Source of the DNA: Streptomyces katrae
GTDB taxonomy: Bacteria > Actinomycetota > Actinomycetes > Streptomycetales > Streptomycetaceae
Assembly (NCBI RefSeq): GCF_000966975.1
Contig: NZ_JZWV01000259.1
Location: forward strand, 1-6,851
Length of the DNA: 6,851 nt
Reading direction: 5' to 3'
The translations under genes were made by a program, and so were the position numbers. Each line of letters opens with the position of its first letter. Position 1 is the first letter of the stretch. Below the pieces are notes generated by a model. The model did no database searches. It was not told the DNA's origin and worked only from the letters and a program-made list of their open reading frames with translations. Of the stretch, positions 1 to 5,712 are shown one piece after another.

Positions 1-63
1 CGTCCGGCCGTGGGGCGGCCGGGGCCGGCCACTGACGCAAGGGCGGGGATCTGGCTTGTGATC

Positions 64-1213
64 ATGGACGGTGCGCGGATGGACCCCCACCCATTACCGA
101 CCTCGCTCCGGGCCGAGGCCCCCGTGCGCCGCTGGCCGGCAGCCGGTGATGCGCCGTTGTGGCTCCTGACACGCGAGGCAGACGTCCGTGCGGCCCTCGG
201 CGATCCCCGGCTGACGGTGGACCCCTCCTCCGTACACACCGGCCCGGTACACGACGGCTTCTCCCTCCCCGAGCCCCTGCACGACAACCCCCTAACCAGG
301 GACGGCGCCGGCCACCAACGCCTGCGTCGCTTCGCCGCCGCGGCCTTCTCCGCGCGCCGAGCCGAAACGATGCGCCACCGCATACGGTCCGTCACCGCGC
401 ACCTGACCGCCGGCCTGGCCGCACGGCCCTCGGCCGACCTGATCACCGACTTCGCCATCCCGCTGCCGCTGACCGTCACCGCCGACCTGCTCGGCGTCCC
501 CAGCGCCCACCGGCCGGCCCTCGCCGAATGGACGGCGGCCATGGTCACGCACAGCCGTCACTCCCAGCTCGACACGGCCGTTCACCACGTCCGACACCCA
601 CCGGCAGATCACCGAGGACGAACTGGTCTCCCTCGCGTTCCAGATCTGGTGGGCAGGCATCGAGAACGTCACCCACGACATCGGCCACGGCGCGCTCCAC
701 CTGCTCACCCACCCCCACTACGCCGACACGTTGCGCGCCGACCCGCGGCTGCTGCCCGCCGCCGTCGAGGAAGTGCTCCGGCACACCGCGCCCACGGCCA
801 CGGCCGCCCCCCGTTTCGCGCGCACGGACCTCACGTTCGCCGGCGCGCGGATCGGTGCCGGGGACACGGTGCTGCTCAGCCTCACCTCGGCCCACCGCGA
901 CCCGGCCGTCCGCCCCGACCCCCGCCGCTCCCTTCCCTCGCGCGCACCGAAGGCGCACCTTCGCTTCGGACGCGGCCCCCATCACTGTCTGGGCGCGGCC
1001 CTTGCCCGCGTCCAGCTCCAGACCGCTCTCGGCCACCTGCTGCACCTGCCCGGCCTCGCCCTGCTCCCCGGCCGACCTGTCCGGTACCGGGTCTCCCTTC
1101 GGCTCCACGGCTTCGACGAACTCCCCGTCGGTTTCGGTTCACGTGACTCGGGTCCGATCGTCCCAGCGCCCGGCAGGGTCGGCCTACCGCCACCCTGGCG
1201 CGCATCGACGTGA
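64..1213 (+). pseudogene. Cytochrome P450, broken by frameshift and internal deletion
   Basis: Class I bacterial P450 monooxygenase, a soluble heme enzyme that oxidises small molecules, often a natural-product tailoring step. The first half is in frame 1: N-terminal DPHPLPTSLRAEAPV, then the C-helix heme-contact segment GAGHQRLRRFAAAAFSARR, up to about base 588. The second half is in frame 2 from about base 590: THRQITEDELVSLAF, an I helix reading WWAGIENVTHDIGHG, the ExxR helix (EEVLRHTAP), and the heme-ligand loop FGRGPHHCLGAALA with Cys from the codon near 985, ending in a TGA at 1213. Joined, the halves give about 377 residues against about 400-410 for the family, and the stretch before the I helix is about 30 residues short, so sequence has been lost besides the shift. 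The start is uncertain: ATG 64 or 79, or GTG 58 behind GGGCGGGG at 41-48; the frame is also open to the left edge. The I helix has Asn where most P450s have the conserved Thr. As read, it cannot make a working enzyme unless the shift is a sequencing error. Confidence 0.85.
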
Positions 1214-1271
1214 CCCTGCCCTGTGGTGGGTCCTCAACACCATTGTCCGCGTCGAGCACGAGGGGGGTGGC

Positions 1272-2245
1272 TCAGAGCCAGCCGTGGTGTGCGGCCTTGA
1301 TACCTGCTTCGAAGCGGCTGCTGGCGTTCAGGCGTTCCATGAGATGGAGGACATGTGGCGGCCGACGGTGCGTGTGGAGATGCCCAGTCGTTGGCCTGCG
1401 ACGTCGTCGGTGAGGCCGGTGCCGAGCAGTCGCAGGAGTTCGCGTTCGGTGGGGGTGAGGCCGGTCCGGGAGTCTTCGGGGCAGGCGGCGCCGAGGGGGA
1501 CAGCGGTGCTCCACGCCTGTTCGAAGAAGTCGAGCAGGGCGGCGAGGATGCCGGGTTCGGTGACGTACAGGGCACCCTTGCGGTTGTCGGCCGGGTCGAT
1601 GGGGACCAGGGCCTGCGCGCGGTCGACGACGACCAGGCGCTGAGGGATCGTGGGGGCGGTGCGGACCTCGCTGCCCTGGCCCAGCAGCCAGTGCGCGTAG
1701 GTGCCGACGTGGGGCTGGTTGCGGGTGGCGTCCTGGTAGAGGGTGCGCATGGTGATGCCGCGCCCGAGCGCCTCGGCGTCGGCGAGGCGGCTGGCTGCGA
1801 GGTCTTCGGGGCTCTGGTTCCCCGGCTGGCTGCTGAGGACCTCGGTGGTCGCGCTGTGGCCCATCCGCTCAAGGCGGCCGTGTATGGCATCCATGCCGAG
1901 GAGTCGTTCGCCGTGGGTGGTGCGGTCCTTGGCTCGGTCCGCGACCAGACGTGTCACGGCGGCTCGTGATGCGGCCAACTGAGCCTGCCGTGAGGCCAGT
2001 TCGGCCTCCTGGGCCGAGAGCATGTCGGCCAGGCCGATGTCGGGACTCACCGCGCGCATCTGACCGGGCCGCTCGGCGGAGGCCCGGACCAAAGCCAGCC
2101 GGCCCAGCTCGTCGAGGTGGTCGTGCACGCCTGCGGGGCTCAGGCCGCAGTGTGCGGCGATGTCGTCCACACCGTATGCAGGGTGGTCGAGCATCGCCTG
2201 GTACACCGCTATCGCCCCGGCCGTGAGGCCCAGAACTTCAAGCAT
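1272..2245 (-). pseudogene. TrmB-like/LuxR C-terminal HTH transcriptional regulator, frameshifted near its C-terminus
   Basis: Cytoplasmic DNA-binding regulator of the roughly 320-residue actinomycete type. Residues 1-65 form a winged helix (MLEVLGLTAGAIAVYQAML, then GVDDIAAHCGLSPAGVHDHL). About 75-105 is an Ala/Gln-rich helix, likely coiled coil. About 110-245 is a sensor-like middle domain, and from about 258 comes a LuxR HTH (LTPTERELLRLLGTGLTDD, GISTRTVGRHMSS). After MSS (codons to 1346) the frame runs into an early stop at 1328-1330. The expected end, LMERLNASSRFEAG to HHGWL and a TGA at 1272, lies in another frame. Removing the two bases at 1344-1345 restores MSSLMERLNASSRFEAG and a 323-residue protein, so the recognition helix itself is interrupted; the truncated product would be 305 residues. 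Start ATG 2245 is chosen because the family-like sequence begins there and GGGGGG lies 5 nt upstream; an upstream in-frame start at 2317 is possible. The gene converges on the P450 and diverges from the AraC gene. A sequencing error is the main alternative. Confidence 0.83.
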
Positions 2246-2250
2246 TTCAT

Positions 2251-2256
2251 CCCCCC
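2251..2256 (-). promoter_or_regulatory. Ribosome binding site of the LuxR-type regulator
   Basis: On the minus strand a run of six G ends 5 nt before ATG 2245. It supports 2245 as the start rather than the longer in-frame reading to 2317. Confidence 0.5.
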
Positions 2257-2263
2257 GGATGAC

Positions 2264-2278
2264 AGGAATTCTTTTCCT
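2264..2278. repeat. Inverted repeat AGGAA-N5-TTCCT, candidate operator
   Basis: Perfect 5-base arms around TTCTT, centred about 26 bases upstream of the LuxR-type regulator start. A related ACAGGAAA occurs at 2323-2330. The position is suitable for an autoregulatory or AraC operator, but the arms are short and could be chance. Confidence 0.25.
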
Positions 2279-2661
2279 CGAGTGGCCGGCTGGTCTCTTC
2301 AGGCAACTCGTCGACATTTCATACAGGAAAATTTGTTGGCGGAAGGTGCTGCACGTCTTCAGTCACGCGGAATTACGTCGCATGTGCAGGCAACGGGGCG
2401 GCGGGCAGACAACCCGCCGGCGTCTCGCATGTCCTCTCGCGGAGGCGCTGGTCGACAGCATCACCGTGGTCGGCAGGACGCCAGGCCGGAGGGGCGATGA
2501 TACGGGAAGAGCAGCTGCTTTCCGCGGCCCAACGATCGTTCCTGATTCTGCACGCGCTTTCCCCGTGGCAAGCGGACCCTCTGTTCCGGCGTGGTCGAGC
2601 GGCCCGCTGGACTCTCGATTTACCAGCCATTCTCTCAAGCCCCGGCGAGGAGGTCATTGGC

Positions 2662-2672
2662 GTGCAGTGCAC
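2662..2672. repeat. Perfect 11-bp palindrome GTGCA-G-TGCAC
   Basis: Perfect dyad about 200 bases upstream of the AraC start and 7 bases before TTGACG (2679-2684). It could be a regulator-binding site; no partner copy was found elsewhere in the window. Confidence 0.25.
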
Positions 2673-2722
2673 AGTGTCTTGACGGACGGTCGACACCGTC
2701 GCCCACGTGCGATGGCATGTGA

Positions 2723-2741
2723 GGGGGGGGGGCAGGCCCCC
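2723..2741. repeat. Run of ten G followed by CAGG and CCCCC
   Basis: Ten consecutive G (2723-2732), then a four-base spacer and five C (2737-2741), able to form a five-pair G:C hairpin. It lies only 7 bases before the candidate promoter of the AraC gene. A run this long is prone to slippage in replication and sequencing, so its length may vary. Confidence 0.55.
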
Positions 2742-2747
2742 ACCGCC

Positions 2748-2772
2748 GGAACGTTGAAATATAGACCAGGTT
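2748..2772 (+). promoter_or_regulatory. Candidate ECF-sigma-type promoter for the AraC gene (GGAAC-N17-GTT)
   Basis: GGAAC at 2748-2752 and GTT at 2770-2772 are separated by 17 bases, close to the GGAAC/T-N16-19-GTT/GTC pattern known for several Streptomyces ECF sigma factors (SigR and SigE types). A TAGGGT at 2772-2777 fits the -10 pattern of the housekeeping sigma factor, but no good -35 is correctly spaced. Either would leave a leader of about 90 bases before ATG 2873. Inference from pattern only. Confidence 0.3.
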
Positions 2773-2872
2773 AGGGTTGGCGATCCGTTTTTAGTGCATA
2801 CGTCCAATCCGGTTCGGGCGTGCGCGGGGTGTCTCCTTGCATGGCGGATTCCCCCCGTGTAGACCGTTTGTC

Positions 2873-3856
2873 ATGCTGCCTGAAGTGACGTTTCGCAGTT
2901 CCGAACTGCTACCCGCCGACCGTTTTGAATGCTGGCGGTCCCTCATGTCGGAAACGCATGCGCCAATGGACATGCAAAGCGAGCATGCTGACGATTTCTG
3001 GGTGAATCAGCGAACTATTTCGCTCGGTGAGGCAACCGTTTATCCCCTGGAATGTCACCCTCTTACTTTCCGTCGCACGCCGAAACTGATCGGGAAGTCG
3101 GACCCGGAAGCCTATCACCTTTCTTTCGTCAAACGGGGGACGGGAGTCGTTACGTTGGGCAAGGAGACAATCGTGCACACCGTGTTCGACTACCACACCA
3201 GCGACACCTCGCGCCCGTTCGATCTCTGCACCGGCCGGGAGAAATTCGAGGTCATCGGCATCGAAGTGCCCAAGGCCCTCGTTCCGCTGCCCCCGCGCAT
3301 CGCCGGGCAGGTCATCGGCAAGCGCATATCGGCCCAGCACGGTATGGGGGCCCTGTTGGCCACGTTCCTCACCCAGATAACGACGGACAGCCACTCCTAC
3401 CAGCCAGCCGACGGTCCACGCCTGAGCACTGTGCTGACGGACCTCGTCGCCTCGCTCTTCGCCGGCGTTCTCGACGCCAACCGGTCCTTGACTCCGGAAA
3501 CGCACCGCCAAACCCTCACCCTCCGCATCAAGGCCTTCATACAGAAGAACTCCGACGACCCGCGGCTGGACGTGGCTGCGATCGCCGCCGCGCACCACAT
3601 ATCCGTCAGTTACCTCCACCGTCTGTTCCAGCGGGAAGGGGACGGAGCGACGGTTGCCGGATTCCTGCACCGGCAACGACTTGAGGGAGCGCGGCGAGAC
3701 CTGTCCGACCCTCTACGCCCGGAAGTACCCGTGCACGTCGTCGCCGCCCAGCGGGGCTTCAGCCACGCATCCGCCTTCAGTCGGGCATTCCGCGATGCTT
3801 ACGGCATGCCTCCCGGGGCCTATCGCAGGCAGTTCCTGGGCCTCGAGCGCTCATGA
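2873..3856 (+). CDS. AraC-family transcriptional regulator
   Basis: Cytoplasmic transcription activator, 327 residues, the usual length for AraC proteins with an N-terminal ligand-sensing cupin-like domain. The N-terminal half (about 8-190) carries the pattern of AraC_binding_2 proteins: SELLPADRFECWRSLMSETH, TFRRTPKLIGKSDPEAYHLS, and a Phe-Asp-Tyr-His/Ser-Arg-Pro-Phe turn near 106-116. The C-terminal AraC domain has two helix-turn-helices, about 233-256 (LDVAAIAAAHHISVSYLHRL) and 287-319 (VVAAQRGFSHASAFSRAF, then GMPPGAYRR). ATG 2873 is chosen because family-like sequence starts there; it has no clear Shine-Dalgarno. TTG 2837 has GGGG 7 nt upstream and would add 12 residues. It is transcribed away from the damaged LuxR-type regulator, and nothing directly downstream looks co-transcribed. 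Codon use is unusual: roughly the first 100 codons often end in A or T, after which the usual GC-ending pattern resumes near 3180. Effector and target genes are unknown. Confidence 0.93.
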   Translation: MLPEVTFRSSELLPADRFECWRSLMSETHAPMDMQSEHADDFWVNQRTISLGEATVYPLECHPLTFRRTPKLIGKSDPEAYHLSFVKRGTGVVTLGKETIVHTVFDYHTSDTSRPFDLCTGREKFEVIGIEVPKALVPLPPRIAGQVIGKRISAQHGMGALLATFLTQITTDSHSYQPADGPRLSTVLTDLVASLFAGVLDANRSLTPETHRQTLTLRIKAFIQKNSDDPRLDVAAIAAAHHISVSYLHRLFQREGDGATVAGFLHRQRLEGARRDLSDPLRPEVPVHVVAAQRGFSHASAFSRAFRDAYGMPPGAYRRQFLGLERS

Positions 3857-3862
3857 CACGCG

Positions 3863-3888
3863 CGGGGCCCGGCCTGCCTACCGCCCCG
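3863..3888 (+). terminator. Possible hairpin terminator after the AraC gene
   Basis: CGGGGC (3863-3868) and GCCCCG (3883-3888) can form a six-pair GC stem with a 14-base loop starting 7 bases after the stop. No T-run follows, so this is a weak, Streptomyces-style candidate only. Confidence 0.3.
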
Positions 3889-4449
3889 GGTTGCGGAGGC
3901 CATGTGTCGCCGATCATCGGATCGTTGGCCTGGAACGCCGGGTAGCGGCGTGGGCGGACCGGGTTCCACCTGGCGCAGGTGATGCGGCAGTACCTCGCCG
4001 GTGGCCTCACCACCGGCTCGCCTGAGGACCGATGGCAGGTGTTGCCCGGTGCTGTCCTGGCCCACGCCGGGCAGGGGCCGGACCGCACGCAGTACGAGCC
4101 GGGCCCAGAGAAGTTCGTCTTCCCGGTCGAGGCTACCCCGCCCGCGGCCCCGTCCCGCTCGGAGCGATCGTGGCGGGCGTCCGTCGACGTACAGCTCGAA
4201 CCTCGGGTACCGCGGCGAAGGCCCGGATGCCGGCCTCGCACGGCCTGCCTCCACTCGCCGCAGTGCGAGCTCCCCGAGGCGGGCTGCCAGGGATCCGGCA
4301 CCGGCGTCCCGGCGTCACATGCTGCGGTCGCGCCGCGCCCCGCCTTTCGCCGGTCCTCTGGAATTGCTTGCGGCGGCAGCTGCTTGGGGTGTTCCGGTTC
4401 ACGGGCCGGGAGGCCGTGCGGTGACCATCATGGGCGTAGGGGCCCACGG

Positions 4450-4485
4450 CATCCGGCTTCCGGCATCCGGCGCTCCGGCATCCGG
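4450..4485. repeat. Three tandem-like copies of CATCCGG
   Basis: CATCCGG starts at 4450, 4464 and 4479 (spacing 14 and 15), with extra TCCGG units between. It is a short imperfect direct repeat in otherwise gene-free DNA; function unknown. Confidence 0.5.
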
Positions 4486-4717
4486 CAAGTCGGCACGTGC
4501 ACGTCCTTCCCGGCGGACATCCGTGCCGACGGCTCACCCGGTTGTCCACCGCCCCTGTGTGGCTGCGCCGATGTCTGCTCCCGCCAGCGCCCTTCCGGTC
4601 GAGCAGTGGGCCGCCGCTGCGGGTCCGGGACCGCTGCCGTGAGAGGAGTGGGTGCGCCACGGGCAACCGGTGCGCGGTGTCGGCAACCCCGACCTTGGCA
4701 TGTACGCGTCAATCTGT

Positions 4718-4760
4718 CCGGATCCGGTCAGGCCGATTGGCGACACCTGGAAGGCCTTCC
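4718..4760. promoter_or_regulatory. Two perfect palindromes upstream of the exported-peptide gene
   Basis: CCGGATCCGG (4718-4727) and GGAAGGCCTTCC (4749-4760) are perfect 10- and 12-bp dyads about 30 bases apart, 135-180 bases upstream of ATG 4897. They could be operator sites in the promoter region of the peptide gene. I found no convincing -35/-10 pair beside them, and palindromes of this length can occur by chance in GC-rich DNA. Confidence 0.25.
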
Positions 4761-4882
4761 GCCCGCCTTGCCGTGCGGCGAAGCTATTGATCGCCGCCAG
4801 GGAAACAGCCGGAAGCGGCAGCCGAACGGAGCGTCAACCGCGGGACGCCCCACCGGCCCGGCACACCCGCCTACCAGCAGAA

Positions 4883-4888
4883 GAAGGA
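4883..4888 (+). promoter_or_regulatory. Ribosome binding site of the SLGWGG peptide gene
   Basis: AAGGA within GAAGGACC lies 9 bases before ATG 4897, a good Shine-Dalgarno match that fixes this start for the exported peptide. Confidence 0.6.
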
Positions 4889-4896
4889 CCTCCATC

Positions 4897-5118
4897 ATGC
4901 TCCGCACCCGTATCGTCCAGGCCGCCGCGGTCGCCGCCGCCTCCCTCACCGTCGTCCTGATCGCTCCCATTGCCTCCCACGCCGCCACCACCGCGACGGC
5001 ACCCGCCCAAGCCGCCGCCACATCCGACAGCCTCGGCTGGGGCGGAACCACCCCCACCTCCACGGACAGCCTCGGCTGGGGAGGGGCCGTCCAGACGAGC
5101 CTCGGCTGGGGCGGCTGA
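4897..5118 (+). CDS. Sec-exported 73-residue peptide with three SLGWGG repeats
   Basis: Small secreted protein of unknown function. Residues 1-29 are a clear Sec signal peptide: basic MLRTR, a hydrophobic Ala/Val/Leu core, and SHA|ATT as the likely signal-peptidase site after residue 29. The mature part (about 44 residues) begins with an Ala/Thr-rich spacer (30-43), then has DSLGWGG at 44-50, DSLGWGG at 57-63 and SLGWGG at 68-73, the last copy ending the protein. Spacers between copies are TTPTST and AVQT. There is no cysteine, so no disulfide or lanthionine. The gene is real: good RBS, strong GC3 and a signal peptide in frame. The stop is 7 nt before the next gene, which probably shares its mRNA. 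Repeated short units after a Sec signal suggest a multi-copy peptide released outside the cell (signal, envelope-binding or toxic peptide); this is inference. I did not recognise a family. Confidence 0.82.
   Translation: MLRTRIVQAAAVAAASLTVVLIAPIASHAATTATAPAQAAATSDSLGWGGTTPTSTDSLGWGGAVQTSLGWGG
5026..5115 (+). repeat. Coding triplication of the (D)SLGWGG unit
   Basis: Units at 5026-5046, 5065-5085 and 5098-5115 share the nucleotide core AGCCTCGGCTGGG and differ only in synonymous bases of the final Gly codons. The amino-acid unit is invariant while the spacers are not, which points to duplication plus selection on the motif. Confidence 0.85.
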
Positions 5119-5125
5119 GCCCGCG

Positions 5126-5440
5126 ATGGACGTCGTCTACGCAAGCCTGAAACGCCGACACCCCGGTGTGGGGGCGCAGGACGGCGAGGCAGCCGAGGCC
5201 GTGGACGCACTGTGGGCCCACGCCCAACCCGCCGACGGGCTCCAGCACGCCACCGCACGGCCCCTGGACGATCGGATCGACCTCCTCCTCTACTTCCTCA
5301 GCCGGGACCCGTCCGACCAGCCGGACGCCGTAGGCCGCGCCCACAGCCTGATCTCCCGCAGCCACCGGACCTCGTCCGTGCTCCACCGGCGCTACCAGGC
5401 CCCTGAGCCACCGGAAGCGACGGACCCCACCGACCGGTGA
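5126..5440 (+). CDS. Small helical protein of unknown function, downstream of the SLGWGG peptide gene
   Basis: A 104-residue protein with no signal peptide or membrane segment, so probably cytoplasmic. I do not recognise its family. It looks all-helical: 1-11 (MDVVYASLKRR), 20-34 (an acidic Ala-rich helix around EAAEAVDALW), 47-60 (LDDRIDLLLYFLSR), and 66-90 (DAVGRAHSLISR to VLHRRY), followed by a disordered Pro/Glu/Thr tail. The N- and C-terminal parts are basic and the middle acidic. Third-position GC is high, supporting coding. ATG 5126 follows the stop of the peptide gene by 7 nt; its only Shine-Dalgarno-like sequence is the GGGGCGG encoding the last repeat, so translation is probably coupled to the peptide gene. 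Its place suggests a partner role, such as regulation, immunity or delivery of the peptide, but nothing in the sequence proves this. The frame is open further upstream, but that part is the shadow of the peptide gene. Confidence 0.72.
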   Translation: MDVVYASLKRRHPGVGAQDGEAAEAVDALWAHAQPADGLQHATARPLDDRIDLLLYFLSRDPSDQPDAVGRAHSLISRSHRTSSVLHRRYQAPEPPEATDPTDR

Positions 5441-5574
5441 CCACCACCCCGGCCACATAGGACATTCCCCACCCCGGCCTCGGCGCCCACACCCGGCGGT
5501 GCCGCCCTGCCCGCGACAGCACTCGCCGAACCCCGCCGCCAACCTCTTGCGGCCCGAGCGCGCCCCGCTGTCTG

Positions 5575-5661
5575 CCGGCCTGCGACACCGACCGATCCAC
5601 CTGCCCGCCGGCACCCGAACCTCACGCTGCCCGCAGCCGGCCTGACAGATCCCGGCCTGAC
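5575..5661. repeat. Repeats of CCGGCCTG upstream of the CHAP gene
   Basis: CCGGCCTGAC occurs at 5637-5646 and 5652-5661 (15-base period), and CCGGCCTG again at 5575-5582. The close pair lies about 50-75 bases before the start of the CHAP gene, a plausible place for a regulator site. The rest of the 272-base gap (5441-5712) shows no gene. Confidence 0.35.
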
Positions 5662-5702
5662 CTGCCAGCAGCGCCCCAACAGACCTTCACCACAAACCAC
5701 TT

Positions 5703-5706
5703 GGAG
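5703..5706 (+). promoter_or_regulatory. Ribosome binding site of the CHAP gene
   Basis: GGAG ends 6 bases before ATG 5713, which begins a textbook signal peptide, so this start is well supported. Confidence 0.6.
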
Positions 5707-5712
5707 CTTTCG

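Larger units (their letters stand above)
2246..2872. other. Divergent intergenic spacer, lower GC, no convincing gene
   Basis: 627 bases separate the divergent LuxR-type and AraC genes. The spacer is visibly richer in A and T than its surroundings (for example 2310-2340 and 2755-2800), as expected for a double promoter region. It holds an AGGAA/TTCCT dyad near the LuxR-type start, an 11-bp palindrome at 2662, a GTCGAC-centred dyad at 2688-2700, a ten-G run with hairpin potential at 2723-2741, and an ECF-like promoter candidate at 2748. One ORF (2497-2682) has a good Shine-Dalgarno-like GGAGG but non-Streptomyces codon use and no recognisable product, so I do not call it. The sharp compositional difference could also reflect acquired DNA. 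Confidence 0.6.
3857..4896. other. 1-kb region without a supportable gene; possible decayed coding remnant
   Basis: Long open frames exist here on both strands, as expected by chance at this GC, but none gives a recognisable protein with a good start. One part stands out. In the + frame from about 3946 to 4200 (RTGFHLAQVMRQYLAGGLTT, then PEDRWQVLPGAVLAHAGQG, then EKFVFPVEATPPAAPS) third positions are strongly G/C and the residues look protein-like. The frame is preceded by a stop at 3943-3945 in line with SPIIGSLAWNAG, and it degrades after about 4200 into Arg/Pro/Cys-rich sequence. This may be the remains of a gene. The rest (4200-4896) has mixed codon-position composition, short repeats at 4450 and two palindromes before the exported-peptide gene. 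No inverted terminal repeats or transposase motifs were recognised. Confidence 0.45.

Noticed and set aside
159..1643. 494-residue open frame on the + strand across the P450 and the regulator
   Set aside because: Arg/Pro/Ser-rich low-complexity translation with no domain; it is a shadow frame produced by high GC and crosses the convergent gene ends.
1355..1969. 204-residue + strand ORF
   Set aside because: Antisense shadow of the LuxR-type regulator, whose minus-strand reading has clear winged-helix and HTH motifs.
2497..2682. 61-residue + strand ORF with a GGAGG 4 bases before ATG
   Set aside because: Third-position GC is only about 60 percent by eye, it contains a TTA codon, and the product resembles nothing known; it sits in a promoter spacer. 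Ribosome profiling or conservation could revive it.
2679..2702. TTGACG as a -35 box for a housekeeping promoter
   Set aside because: At the right spacing the sequence is CCCACG, which is not a -10 element.
3777..4301. Minus-strand ORFs after the AraC gene (174 and 144 residues)
   Set aside because: They overlap the real AraC 3' end, are Arg/Pro/Gly-rich, have no good start or motif, and are opposed by better GC3 bias on the + strand.
4001..4642. 213-residue + strand ORF
   Set aside because: No start signal or domain; Arg/Ser/Pro-rich at first, then Ala-rich with mixed codon endings. Expected by chance at this GC.
4897..5118. Classical lanthipeptide, lasso or thiopeptide precursor
   Set aside because: There is a Sec signal rather than a cytosolic leader, no Cys, and no cyclase, dehydratase or transporter gene in the window.
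4946..5614. 222-residue minus-strand ORF opposite the small genes
   Set aside because: Antisense to the exported-peptide gene and the 5126 gene, which have signal-peptide, RBS or codon-bias support; the minus reading is Gly/Arg/Val low-complexity.
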